A stretch of DNA of 64,000 bases, from NCBI GenBank assembly GCA_027488735.1, contig JAIYBB010000007.1:124001-188000 (forward strand). The letters are read 5' to 3'. Position numbers and translations under genes: made by a program. The stretch is from Comamonadaceae bacterium. GTDB taxonomy: Bacteria > Pseudomonadota > Gammaproteobacteria > Burkholderiales > Burkholderiaceae_C. Position 1 is the first letter of the stretch. Every line of letters begins with the position of its first letter. Shown in pieces: positions 1-7,936 of this stretch. The notes under the pieces were generated by a model that made no database searches, was not told the origin of the DNA, and saw only the letters and a program-made list of their open reading frames with translations.

Positions 1-59
1 CGCCTGCCATTGGTATCAACCGTCAGCCGGTGGACTTCGAGTACGTACGTTTCAATTAA
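1..59 (+). CDS. boxB: Benzoyl-CoA 2,3-epoxidase subunit BoxB, C-terminal end only
   Basis: Only the last 18 codons lie in the window, read in the frame that starts at base 3 and ends at the TAA at 57-59. The peptide ends in INRQPVDFEYVRFN, which I recognise as the conserved tail of BoxB, the di-iron oxygenase that epoxidises benzoyl-CoA. The gene lies 9 bases upstream of boxA in the same direction, the expected partner. The identification rests on this short tail plus context. Confidence 0.75.
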   Translation, partial: PAIGINRQPVDFEYVRFN

Positions 60-68
60 AGTTCAAGC

Positions 69-1331
69 ATGAGTGAAACCGCCGAACTGCTACAGCAACA
101 TGTGATCGACCCCGAGGTGTGCATACGTTGCAACACCTGCGAAGCGACTTGCCCGGTCGGCGCGGTCACGCATGACAGCCGCAACTACGTGGTCGACCCG
201 GACAAGTGCAACCACTGCATGGCTTGCGTGCCACCTTGCCCCACAGGTTCGATTGATCACTGGTTGCCGGTGTTGCGCAGCAAGGCTTACACCTTGGCAG
301 AGCAGTTGTCTTGGGACGAATTACCGGCCGCGGAAAGTGTGGATGTGGTGTCAGCGGTTTCGCACGTATCTGGCAGCACAGCGTTTGAAACAGCGGCCAC
401 ATCTGTGCCTGCAACCGCCAATGCGCCCGTTGTCAACGCGGCATCTTTGGGCGCTGTTGTGCCGCCATGGTCTGCCGCGCATCCGTACACCAATTTGCAC
501 GGCCCCAAGTCGCCCATCACCGCGACCGTGGTCGGCAATATGCAAGTCAATGAAGCAGGAACTGACAACGAAACGCATCACATCGTGCTGGACTTTGGCA
601 GCATGCCGTTTCCGGTGCTCGAAGGTCAATCGGTGGGCATCGTGCCGCCCGGTGTGGACGCCAACGGCAAGCCGCACTATGCGCGGCAATACTCTGTGGC
701 CAGCCCGCGCAACGGCGAGCGCGCCGGTTACAACAACTTGTCGCTGACGGTGAAACGCGTGGTGCAAGACCACCAAGGCCAAGCGGTGAAAGGCGTGGCA
801 TCCAACTATTTGTGCGATTTGAAAACCGGCGACAGCGTGCAAGTGATAGGTCCGTTCGGCAGCAGTTTTTTGATGCCCAACCACCCCGGCAGTCACCTGG
901 TGATGATTTGCACCGGCACCGGCAGCGCGCCCATGCGCGGCATGACCGAGTGGCGCAGACGCCTGCAAGCGAACGGCAAATTTCAAGGCGGCAAGCTCAT
1001 GCTGTTTTTCGGCGCACGCACGCAGCAAGAGTTGCCCTACTTCGGCCCGCTGCAAAAACTGCCCAAAGATTTCATCGACATTCACTTTGCGTTTTCACGC
1101 ACACCCGGCGCACCCAAACGCTATGTGCAAGACGCGATGCGCGACGCGTCCACCGAACTGGCCGCTTTACTGCAAGACCCGCAAACGCATTTTTATGTCT
1201 GCGGTTTGAAGAGCATGGAAGAAGGCGTGTTGCAGGCCTTGCATGACATTGCCGTAGGTGCGGGTTTGGATTGGACTGCGGTAGCTGAGGGTTTGAAGAA
1301 AGAGGGCAGGTTGCAGTTGGAGACGTATTGA
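69..1331 (+). CDS. boxA: Benzoyl-CoA epoxidase reductase component BoxA
   Basis: 420 aa. BoxA moves electrons from NADPH to the oxygenase BoxB in aerobic benzoyl-CoA breakdown in the cytoplasm. The N-terminus (about residues 18-60) carries two four-cysteine clusters, CIRCNTCEATCP and CNHCMACVPPCP, typical of 2[4Fe-4S] ferredoxin. A low-complexity linker rich in Ala and Val (about 95-150) leads to a ferredoxin-NADP reductase domain with the FAD motif RQYSVASP, the NADP motif GTGSAPMRG and the C-terminal CGLKSMEEGV. Length fits the family. It follows boxB by 9 bases, so the two are co-transcribed. The reading frame stays open after its stop into the antitoxin fragment at 1362-1484. Confidence 0.95.
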   Translation: MSETAELLQQHVIDPEVCIRCNTCEATCPVGAVTHDSRNYVVDPDKCNHCMACVPPCPTGSIDHWLPVLRSKAYTLAEQLSWDELPAAESVDVVSAVSHVSGSTAFETAATSVPATANAPVVNAASLGAVVPPWSAAHPYTNLHGPKSPITATVVGNMQVNEAGTDNETHHIVLDFGSMPFPVLEGQSVGIVPPGVDANGKPHYARQYSVASPRNGERAGYNNLSLTVKRVVQDHQGQAVKGVASNYLCDLKTGDSVQVIGPFGSSFLMPNHPGSHLVMICTGTGSAPMRGMTEWRRRLQANGKFQGGKLMLFFGARTQQELPYFGPLQKLPKDFIDIHFAFSRTPGAPKRYVQDAMRDASTELAALLQDPQTHFYVCGLKSMEEGVLQALHDIAVGAGLDWTAVAEGLKKEGRLQLETY

Positions 1332-1361
1332 GGGCGTGTGGTTCGTTTGCATGGTGTACGC

Positions 1362-1484
1362 ATGGTGACTAGCCGTTCGCAACTTGACCGTGTGCTTGAC
1401 CCTAACAATTTATCTATTCAATTGGATACGCTCATCAAGGCAGCCAGGGCGGTCGGTAAGACGGTTGAGATACGGCTGAAATAG
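1362..1484 (+). pseudogene. C-terminal fragment of an HTH-type antitoxin
   Basis: A 40-codon stretch starting at ATG 1362 reads MVTSRSQLDRVLDPNN and ends VGKTVEIRLK. This matches the last third of XRE/HTH_37-type antitoxins, where TSRSQLDRLLDP is the recognition-helix region; the first half of the helix-turn-helix domain is missing. The frame is the same as boxA and is open right from boxA's stop at 1329-1331, so no independent N-terminus is visible. I read it as the scar of an older toxin-antitoxin locus cut down next to boxA. Expression is unlikely: there is no good ribosome binding site. Confidence 0.6.
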
Positions 1485-1506
1485 AAACTTTAAATGAAGA
1501 TAAAAC

Positions 1507-1531
1507 TTGAAATGCCACATTGGCATTTCAA
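1507..1531. repeat. Perfect 11-bp inverted repeat with 3-base centre
   Basis: TTGAAATGCCA, then CAT, then TGGCATTTCAA. The two arms are exact reverse complements. It sits in the 162-base non-coding gap between the antitoxin fragment and the intact toxin gene. No T-run follows on either strand, so it is not a plain intrinsic terminator. It could be the operator bound by the downstream antitoxin or by the lost one. The rest of 1485-1646 is A+T-rich and holds no other gene that I can see. Confidence 0.7.
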
Positions 1532-1646
1532 ATTCAGTCGTTATAACGTGAACAAATCACATATCTTTTGCTAACTCAATCACATACTGCGCACATTGTT
1601 GCCATTTAGTCTTTCAGCCGTTAGGGGTTTTAAATGGGATTGACGA

Positions 1647-1985
1647 ATGGATACATATATGTTACCTTCTAGCTTGTTCTTTATCAAGGAGTTACTCCTT
1701 GAAGATGGTTCAAGTCCTTTTGGTCATTGGTTCCTAAATCTGGATACACAAGCTGCAGTGAAAGTACAAGTGGCATTGGCTCGAATGGAGCAAGGCAATT
1801 TGTCAAACGTGAAGTGGTTCCGGGGGATCGGGGAATACAAAATCAACTGGGGACCTGGAATCCGGATCTACTTTGCCAAAGACGGTTTGAACATCATTCT
1901 TTTATTGGCAGGTGGGGACAAAAGCAGTCAACAAAAAGATATTGAGATAGCCGTTTCGCGATGGCATGACTACAAATTTGGATGA
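1647..1985 (+). CDS. RelE/ParE-superfamily addiction-module toxin
   Basis: 112 aa. Resembles the 'addiction module killer protein' branch of RelE/ParE toxins (COG3657 type): the pattern VKWFRGIGEYKINWGPGIR is followed by IYFAKDG and the near-invariant LLLAGGDKSSQQKDI, then a C-terminal helix with Arg and Trp. Such proteins are usually ribosome-dependent mRNA interferases or gyrase poisons; which applies cannot be told here. Start could be ATG 1647 or ATG 1659; neither has a strong Shine-Dalgarno. The antitoxin gene begins 16 bases after its stop, a toxin-first order usual for this family. Codon use and base composition are lower in G+C than the flanking genes, consistent with transfer. Confidence 0.85.
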   Translation: MDTYMLPSSLFFIKELLLEDGSSPFGHWFLNLDTQAAVKVQVALARMEQGNLSNVKWFRGIGEYKINWGPGIRIYFAKDGLNIILLLAGGDKSSQQKDIEIAVSRWHDYKFG

Positions 1986-2001
1986 AAGAAAGGACTTAGA
2001 C

Positions 2002-2322
2002 ATGGCTCTCACGCGCGACTTCAGACAAACCATCACTACCCGCGTTCAAACCGAGCCGGCCTACGCCCGCGCCTTATTGCAGCAAGCCACCAGCTTGTTG
2101 TTACAAGGCGAACCGCAGACCGCCAAGTTGTTATTGCGTGATTTGGTGAATGCGTCCATGGGTTTTGAGCAACTCGCCCGCGACATGGACAAGCCAGCTA
2201 AAAGTCTGCACCGCATGTTGTCTGCCGCCGGTAACCCCACGCTCAGTCATGTGTCGGCCATGCTGGCGGCCATCGCGGCTCACTTAGGTGTGGAGATACA
2301 AACCAAGGTCAAGGTGGCATAA
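2002..2322 (+). CDS. Antitoxin / HTH transcriptional regulator paired with the RelE-like toxin
   Basis: 106 aa from ATG 2002, chosen over the in-frame ATG 1966 because AAGAAAGGA lies about 8 bases upstream and because 1966 lies inside the toxin gene. The N-terminal half is helical; the C-terminal half, GFEQLARDMDKPAKSLHRMLS then PTLSHVSAMLAAIAAHLGV, is the helix-turn-helix pattern of addiction-module antidotes. It would bind and neutralise the toxin and repress the operon. Its last 14 bases overlap the 3' end of the opposing ybaK-like gene. Confidence 0.85.
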   Translation: MALTRDFRQTITTRVQTEPAYARALLQQATSLLLQGEPQTAKLLLRDLVNASMGFEQLARDMDKPAKSLHRMLSAAGNPTLSHVSAMLAAIAAHLGVEIQTKVKVA

Positions 2323-2794
2323 GCGTTGAACTTGCACCCTGACACACATCCACCCACTCCCCACTCGTCACCTGCGCCAACATATCCACCGATATCCTCA
2401 CAGCGCTATTGACCGATCCCGCTGCAGGCAACACCTCGTCATAGGCTTTCAAAGACACATCCAAATAAATGGGCAGCGGCTGCGCCAACCCAAACGGGCA
2501 CACACCGCCCACCGGATGGCCGGTGATATGGGCCACTACTTCGGGTGACAACATCTTGCCTTTGCCCAATGCGGTTTTGAATTTCACGTTGTCTATGCGC
2601 GCGTCACCGCGTGCCACCACCAACACATCGCGGCCATCGCTTAATCGAAACGCCAGTGTCTTGGCGATACGCCCGGGCTCGACGCCATGCGCAACTGCGG
2701 CCAGCGCCACGGTGGCGGTGTTGGCCTCGGTTTCCAAAATAGGAATATCCAGTTGCAGTGACTGAAAAAATGCTTGAACGGAAGACAGGCTCAT
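2309..2794 (-). CDS. ybaK: YbaK/EbsC-family aminoacyl-tRNA deacylase
   Basis: 161 aa from ATG 2794; an upstream in-frame ATG at 2833 would add 13 residues but brings the start close to the divergent nitrile hydratase gene. The family hydrolyses mischarged Cys-tRNA(Pro) and similar products in the cytoplasm. Seen: VARGDARIDNVKFK, the HPVGGVCPFG loop and LDVSLKAYDEVLPAAGS, all typical of YbaK/ProX editing domains, and a full-length fold ending in WVDVCQ. The tail after that point (about 9 residues) runs antisense into the antitoxin gene and may be an extension gained when the toxin-antitoxin cassette arrived. Confidence 0.85.
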   Translation of the reverse strand: MSLSSVQAFFQSLQLDIPILETEANTATVALAAVAHGVEPGRIAKTLAFRLSDGRDVLVVARGDARIDNVKFKTALGKGKMLSPEVVAHITGHPVGGVCPFGLAQPLPIYLDVSLKAYDEVLPAAGSVNSAVRISVDMLAQVTSGEWVDVCQGASSTLMPP

Positions 2795-2850
2795 GGTGGC
2801 TAGGTGAGTGGCGTTAACATGATTCTCAGACATTCGCGCAAGGCCACGCC

Positions 2851-3438
2851 ATGACCACCGACACCACACCGATTGCCAGCATCGAACAACGGCTGGACGC
2901 CATACAAACCGTGCTGCAACGACACGGCATGCAGCCCACCGAATTCATAGACACGTTTGATGAACTCGCGCACGAGCACTGGGTGCCCGCCAATGGCGCT
3001 GGTTTGATTGCACGCGCCTGGACCGATCCGGCGTTCAAACAATTGCTGTTAACCGATGGTGTCACCGCAGTGCGCGAAGCGGGTTTGAGCATGCCGCCGC
3101 ACCACCGGCATTTCGTTGTGTTGGAAAACACCGCCGACATACACAACGTGATTTGCTGCACGCTGTGTTCATGCACCGCATTCACCATCATCGGCTTGCC
3201 GCCGGATTGGTACAAAGACTTGGCTTACCGCTCGCGTGTGGTGCGAGAAGCGCGCACGGTATTGCGCGAAATGGGATTGGACTTGCCCGCGCAAATGCAA
3301 ATCCGTGTCTGGGACACCACCGCCGACACGCGTTACATGGTGATGCCGCAACGCCCGTCTGGCACTGAAGGTATGACGGTGGATCAACTCACGGCACTCA
3401 TCAGCAAAGACGCGCTGATCGGCGTGGCCCTTATTTAA
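2851..3438 (+). CDS. nthA: Nitrile hydratase subunit alpha, cobalt type
   Basis: 195 aa. Nitrile hydratase converts nitriles to amides; alpha holds the metal. The metal claw C103-T-L-C106-S-C108 is present; Thr at the second position indicates non-corrin cobalt rather than iron (iron enzymes have CSLCSC). The second and third cysteines are normally oxidised to sulfinate and sulfenate. Downstream GLPPDWYKDLAYRSRVVRE and RYMVMPQRPSGTEG are hallmark segments. Residue 102, just before the claw, is Cys instead of the usual Val. The gene heads an operon with beta (10-base gap). No dedicated activator or amidase gene is in the window. Confidence 0.92.
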   Translation: MTTDTTPIASIEQRLDAIQTVLQRHGMQPTEFIDTFDELAHEHWVPANGAGLIARAWTDPAFKQLLLTDGVTAVREAGLSMPPHHRHFVVLENTADIHNVICCTLCSCTAFTIIGLPPDWYKDLAYRSRVVREARTVLREMGLDLPAQMQIRVWDTTADTRYMVMPQRPSGTEGMTVDQLTALISKDALIGVALI

Positions 3439-3448
3439 AGGAACACTC

Positions 3449-4066
3449 ATGGACGGTATGCACGACTTGGGTGGCAAACAAGGTTTCGGCCCGGTGAATC
3501 ACAGCCGCGACGCCGCGGTGTTTCATGCGGATTGGGAAGTGCGAGCCAACGCCTTGTACAGCCTGGCGGTGAAAACCGGTGTGTTCAACATGGACGAGTA
3601 CCGGCACGCGATCGAGCGCATGACGCCGCAGCATTACCTGAGCGCCAGTTATTACGAACGCTCGCTGACCAGTCTGGCCACGCTGTGTGTGGAAAAAGGT
3701 TTGGTCTCGCGTGAGGAGTTAGAGCAAATGGCAGGCGGTGCGTATCCGCTGGCCATGCCGTCATCGCCGGGTCGCGGCAATCACGCCAACCGTGTGGCCT
3801 TTGTGCCCGGCGATCTGGTGCGTGTGCGCGACGAGCACGTGGCCGGTCATGTGCGCATGCCTGGTTACATACGTGGCAAACACGGCGTGGTCATCAGCCA
3901 ATCCCCGGCTTATCCGTTTCCGGATGCGCATGGTCACGGCTTACACGCTGATGACGAGCCTACTTACGATGTGCGGTTTGAAGCCGCGCATTTGTGGCCG
4001 CAAGGCGCAGAGGCTGCACAAGTACATGTGGCTGTGTTTGAAAGTTATTTGGAGTTACTGACATGA
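3449..4066 (+). CDS. nthB: Nitrile hydratase subunit beta
   Basis: 205 aa. Starts MDGMHDLGGKQGFGPV, the classic beta-subunit N-terminus. It contains the HYLSASYYERSL segment and an SH3-like C-terminal half (FVPGDLVRVRD, RMPGYIRGKHGVV) that packs against alpha. It closes the active site and completes the alpha-beta heterodimer. The ATG is 10 bases after alpha's stop. The stop overlaps the start of the methyltransferase gene by 4 bases (ATGA), so translation of all three is probably coupled. Confidence 0.92.
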   Translation: MDGMHDLGGKQGFGPVNHSRDAAVFHADWEVRANALYSLAVKTGVFNMDEYRHAIERMTPQHYLSASYYERSLTSLATLCVEKGLVSREELEQMAGGAYPLAMPSSPGRGNHANRVAFVPGDLVRVRDEHVAGHVRMPGYIRGKHGVVISQSPAYPFPDAHGHGLHADDEPTYDVRFEAAHLWPQGAEAAQVHVAVFESYLELLT

Positions 4067-4866
4067 GTGACAAAGACAGCACGCTGGCGCAATTTGACGT
4101 GGCCGGTGCCGAGCGCTTAGAAAAAATTTACCTCACACCGGACGTGGTGCAACAGCGTGAACAGATTTTTCAACTGCTCGATGTCAAACCTGGCATGAAT
4201 GCGTTGGACATCGGTTGCGGTCCGGGCCTCACCAGTTTGGCACTGGCGCAGGCCGTGGGTATTGCGGGTCATGTGGAAGCGATAGATATCGCGCCGCCCA
4301 TGTTGCATTTGGCCGCGCGACGTTGCGCTGCGCAGACTCACGTGAAGTTTCACCAAGCCGATGTGTTGCAACTGCCGTTTGCAGATGCCAGCTTTGATGT
4401 GTCGCTAGCCACGCAGGTGTATGAATATGTTGCTGATGTGGACAGCGCGTTGCGCGAACTGTGGCGAGTGATGAAGCCGGGCGCGCAGGTGTTGCTGGTC
4501 GATACCGATTGGGAGTCTTGTGTTTGGGCTTGCCGCGATGAAGCACGCATGCGGCGCATGATGCAAGGATGGAGTCAACATATTCCGCATCCACAACTGC
4601 CGCGCACTTTGGTTCAACGCATGCAGCGCGCGGGTTTTACAGATGTGCAAGTGCACACGATTCCGCTCTTGAACATGCGCTACAGCATCGACACTTTCAG
4701 CGGCGGCATGATGGGTTTCATCGCCTCCTTTGTCAGTGGTTTGCCGGACTACGGCCCGCAACTCGTCGCCGATTGGCAAGCCGATGTGAGCAGCATGGCA
4801 GAGGCAGGTGGTTATTTTTTCAGCTTGAACCGCTACGTGTTTGTGGCGTACAAACCTTTGGCTTGA
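4063..4866 (+). CDS. Class I SAM-dependent methyltransferase linked to nitrile hydratase
   Basis: 267 aa. SAM-binding motif I is NALDIGCGPGLTSLA (about residues 46-60), followed by an acidic motif II (VEAIDIAPPML), then QADVLQLPFADASFDV and a motif near LRELWRVMKPGAQVLLVD. This is the UbiE/Methyltransf_11 type with an all-helical C-terminal part that may bind substrate. The ATGA overlap with the nitrile hydratase beta gene makes a shared role likely, for example acting on an amide/nitrile metabolite or on the enzyme itself, but neither can be read from sequence. It is not the usual small activator or the P47K-type GTPase chaperone. Confidence 0.85.
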   Translation: MSDKDSTLAQFDVAGAERLEKIYLTPDVVQQREQIFQLLDVKPGMNALDIGCGPGLTSLALAQAVGIAGHVEAIDIAPPMLHLAARRCAAQTHVKFHQADVLQLPFADASFDVSLATQVYEYVADVDSALRELWRVMKPGAQVLLVDTDWESCVWACRDEARMRRMMQGWSQHIPHPQLPRTLVQRMQRAGFTDVQVHTIPLLNMRYSIDTFSGGMMGFIASFVSGLPDYGPQLVADWQADVSSMAEAGGYFFSLNRYVFVAYKPLA

Positions 4867-4886
4867 CGCTATCGTGTCTAAATTTT

Positions 4887-6122
4887 TTAAGCCATCGCGG
4901 CAACTGATTGTTGTTTCCAGCGCCGGTACAACCACCACACGATCGCCAAGTTCAACGCATTCCACGCCACGCCGTTGATGAACGCTGCATCGTAGGAACC
5001 GCTGACATCAAAAATTTTGCCGGACAACCAACCGCCTAAGGCCATGCCGACCAGCGACGCCATGATGATGGTGCCGGTGCTCGCACCCACATTCGCCGCC
5101 GGGAAATGCTCGCGCACGATGATGGCGTAAGACGGCACGATGCCGCCTTGGAACAAACCGAACATCGCCGACACCACATACAGCGGTACCAGCCCGTCAA
5201 ACGGCAAAAACATCAACAGCGCAATGCCTTGCAACACCGAGCCCAGCAGCAAAGTACGTATGCCGCCAATGCGGTCGCATATCGCGCCCGAGACCAAGCG
5301 GCTGATGATGCCGCAGGCCAGCATCAGCGACAGCATTTCCGCGCCGCGCGCCGCACCAAAGCCTAAGTCGCTGCAATACGCCACGATATGCACTTGCGGC
5401 ATGGCCATGGCGACACAACAACCGACAGCCGCCAGACTGAGCAACCATTGCGCTTGCGGTACCGACAAACCGAACGGCCGGTCTGAAGCCACCACGCCGG
5501 TGTGGCTCACCGGCGCGTGTTGCAACTGCGGCGGGCGCTCGCGCATGCGCAAAGCCAGCAATGCCATACCTAGCCCGCAAAACACGCCTATGCAAATGTA
5601 GGTGCTGCGCCAACCTATATTCATCACACCCCACTGCGCGATCGGCGGCCACAAGGTGCCAGCCAAGTAGTTGCCACTCGCGCACACTGCCACCGCGATG
5701 CCGCGTCGCTTGTTCCACCATTGACCGGTGTCGGCCAGCAGCGGCGCAAACGTGGACGCGATGCCGAGCAAACCCAGCAGGCCTTGCGCCAACGCAAATC
5801 CGACGATACCGCCCGACATTCCGGCCCAGACAAAACCGCCGGTGACGCCTGCCGCGCCTATGGCCAGCACGCGCGCGATGCCAAAGCGGTCCGCCCATCG
5901 CCCTAACCACATGCCGCCGAAACCAAAGCCCAACATGCACAAGGTATAGGGGATGGACGCGTCGGCGCGGCTGATGCCGAACTCGGTTTGCACCGTCGGC
6001 AACACCACCGATACCGCGTACATGCCGCTGTTGCCCAGCAGCATGAGAAGCAAGGTGGTCAGTAACCGCCACGCTGCTTTGCGTGAATCGATGTCGGCGG
6101 GGGTGGCGTAAACAAGGCTCAT
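4887..6122 (-). CDS. Major facilitator superfamily transporter
   Basis: 411 aa with 12 predicted membrane helices. The loop between helices 2 and 3 has the MFS signature GMWLGRWADRFGIARV. The family resembles monocarboxylate/oxalate-formate type transporters (CynX/MCT-like), but the substrate is not clear. It lies 17 bases downstream of the ABC exporter gene on the same strand and is probably co-transcribed. It converges with the methyltransferase gene over a 20-base gap. Confidence 0.85.
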   Translation of the reverse strand: MSLVYATPADIDSRKAAWRLLTTLLLMLLGNSGMYAVSVVLPTVQTEFGISRADASIPYTLCMLGFGFGGMWLGRWADRFGIARVLAIGAAGVTGGFVWAGMSGGIVGFALAQGLLGLLGIASTFAPLLADTGQWWNKRRGIAVAVCASGNYLAGTLWPPIAQWGVMNIGWRSTYICIGVFCGLGMALLALRMRERPPQLQHAPVSHTGVVASDRPFGLSVPQAQWLLSLAAVGCCVAMAMPQVHIVAYCSDLGFGAARGAEMLSLMLACGIISRLVSGAICDRIGGIRTLLLGSVLQGIALLMFLPFDGLVPLYVVSAMFGLFQGGIVPSYAIIVREHFPAANVGASTGTIIMASLVGMALGGWLSGKIFDVSGSYDAAFINGVAWNALNLAIVWWLYRRWKQQSVAAMA

Positions 6123-6139
6123 GTGGTTTGTCTAGGTCG

Positions 6140-7891
6140 TCAAGCCTGATTGAACTGCAAAGCCGCCAAGCTGGCGTACAAACCGCCTTTGGCCACCAAC
6201 TCTGCGTGCGTGCCTTGCTCAACCAGTGCACCGTGGTCCAGCACCCAAATTACATCGGCTTGTTGCACGGTCGCCAAACGGTGGGCGATGACCAAGGTGG
6301 TGCGGCCTTGCATGGCTTTTTCCAAAGCGGCTTGCACCATGCGTTCGCTGTGCGCGTCCAGCGCGCTGGTAGCTTCGTCTAGCAACAACAGCGGCGGGTT
6401 TTTCAACATGGCGCGCGCAATGGCGATGCGTTGGCGTTGCCCGCCTGAGAGGCGCACGCCTTTTTCACCAAGGAAGGTGTCATAGCCTTGCGGCAGTTGC
6501 ACGATGAATTCATCGGCGAACGCGGCCTTGGCGGCGGTCAGCACTTCGTCGTCAGTGGCTTGTGGTTTGCCATAGCGGATGTTGTCCATGGCGCTGCCCG
6601 AAAAAATCACCGGCTCTTGCGGCACGATGCCTATGCGCTCACGCAAGCCGTGCAAACTCATTTCGTTGATGGCCACACCATCGAGCACAATGCGCCCGGC
6701 TTGCGGGTCGTAAAAACGCAGCAGCAAACCAAACAACGTGGTTTTTCCCGCGCCACTGGGGCCAACCACGGCCACGGTTTGACCGGGGTGAATCTCGCCG
6801 CTGAGTCCGGCCAATGCCAGAGTTTGCGGTCGCGACGGGTAATGAAAATCCAGCGCTTGCAAAGAGACGGACGAGCCGCTTTGTGGCCAAGGTGCTTGCT
6901 GTGGCTGCGCAGGTGAGCTGACCACCGAACGCGTATTGAGTAATTCCATCAAACGCTCGGTGGCACCGGCGGCGCGCAGCAAATCGCCGTAGACCTCGCC
7001 GAGCACCGCAAACGCACTGGCCAACAAAATCACATAGACCACGGTCTGCCCGAGTTCACCAGCGCTCATGCTGCCGTCACGCACCGCCATGGTTCCTTGG
7101 TACAAGCCCCACAACAATGCCGCGCTGCTGGCCAAAATGATGAAGCCGACCAGCACCGAACGCGCCAAGGCGCGGCGCAAAGAGGTTTTCACCGCTTGTT
7201 CGGTCGAGTCGACAAAACGTGTGGCTTCGCGTTTTTCAGAGGTGTAACTTTGCACCACAGGAATCGCATTCAACACCTCGGCAGCGAGTGCACTCGCGTC
7301 TGCCACGCGGTCTTGGCTGGCGCGAGAGAGTTTGCGCACACGCCGACCCAAAGTCACACTTGGCCAGACCACCAAGACCAGAAGCCCGATCACCTGCACC
7401 ATCAACATCGGGTGGTTCCACACCAGCATCAACAGCGCGCCGGTGCCCATCACCAAATTACGCAAACCCATGGATAGGGAAGAGCCGACCACGGTTTGCA
7501 CCAAGGTCGTGTCGTTAGACAAACGCGACAACACCTCGCCGGTTTGCGTGGTTTCGAAAAACGCCGGGCTTTGCTCCAGCACATGGCCGTAGACCGCGTT
7601 GCGCACATCGGCGGTGATGCGTTCGCCCAGCCAAGTGACGGTGTAAAAACGCGCTGCCGAGAACATTGCCAGCGAAGCCGCCACGCCAAACAATTGCATG
7701 AATTGCCCGGCCAAACGCTCGGCACTGCCCGGCCCGGTCAAGCCCTGGTCAATCAATTGACGCAGTGCCCACGGAAAGGCCAGCGTGGCCCCGGCAGCGA
7801 GCAATAAAAACAAGCCAGCCAGCGCGATGCGGCCTTTGTAAGGCCTGACAAACGGCAGCAACCCGCTGAGGGAAGTGGGACGAGAATTCAC
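6140..7891 (-). CDS. ABC exporter, fused permease and ATPase (MsbA-like)
   Basis: 583 aa half-transporter: six membrane helices in residues about 15-310, then a nucleotide-binding domain. Walker A GPSGAGKTTL lies near residue 376, signature LSGGQRQRIAIARA near 477, and Walker B LLLLDEATSALD near 497, with a downstream His-loop AHRL. It should act as a homodimer exporting a lipid, peptide or drug from the inner membrane. Members of this type are often annotated MsbA-like, but lipid A flipping is not demonstrated by context. A short membrane-protein gene precedes it by 45 bases and an MFS gene follows. Confidence 0.9.
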   Translation of the reverse strand: MNSRPTSLSGLLPFVRPYKGRIALAGLFLLLAAGATLAFPWALRQLIDQGLTGPGSAERLAGQFMQLFGVAASLAMFSAARFYTVTWLGERITADVRNAVYGHVLEQSPAFFETTQTGEVLSRLSNDTTLVQTVVGSSLSMGLRNLVMGTGALLMLVWNHPMLMVQVIGLLVLVVWPSVTLGRRVRKLSRASQDRVADASALAAEVLNAIPVVQSYTSEKREATRFVDSTEQAVKTSLRRALARSVLVGFIILASSAALLWGLYQGTMAVRDGSMSAGELGQTVVYVILLASAFAVLGEVYGDLLRAAGATERLMELLNTRSVVSSPAQPQQAPWPQSGSSVSLQALDFHYPSRPQTLALAGLSGEIHPGQTVAVVGPSGAGKTTLFGLLLRFYDPQAGRIVLDGVAINEMSLHGLRERIGIVPQEPVIFSGSAMDNIRYGKPQATDDEVLTAAKAAFADEFIVQLPQGYDTFLGEKGVRLSGGQRQRIAIARAMLKNPPLLLLDEATSALDAHSERMVQAALEKAMQGRTTLVIAHRLATVQQADVIWVLDHGALVEQGTHAELVAKGGLYASLAALQFNQA

Positions 7892-7936
7892 GGTGTATTC
7901 ACCCGCTAAGATGCCTGCTTAATGAACCGATTTGAA

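Noticed and set aside
351..1085. Long open frame antisense to boxA
   Set aside because: High third-position G+C creates many such frames. Its His/Arg-rich translation has no motif, and boxA is unambiguous.
1566..1625. Short minus-strand peptide KTKWQQCAQYVIELAKDM that looks protein-like
   Set aside because: It is preceded by an in-frame stop and has no start codon. It could be a remnant, but 18 residues are too few to name a family.
2851..4066. Thiocyanate hydrolase instead of nitrile hydratase
   Set aside because: The subunit layout (two separate subunits, beta start with HDLGGKQGFG) and alpha downstream motifs fit nitrile hydratase; no third gamma-type hydrolase subunit is present.
5197..6231. 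344-codon open frame overlapping the MFS gene on the same strand
   Set aside because: It is the frame-shifted shadow of the MFS gene: Arg/His/Ala-rich, with no membrane pattern or recognisable motif.
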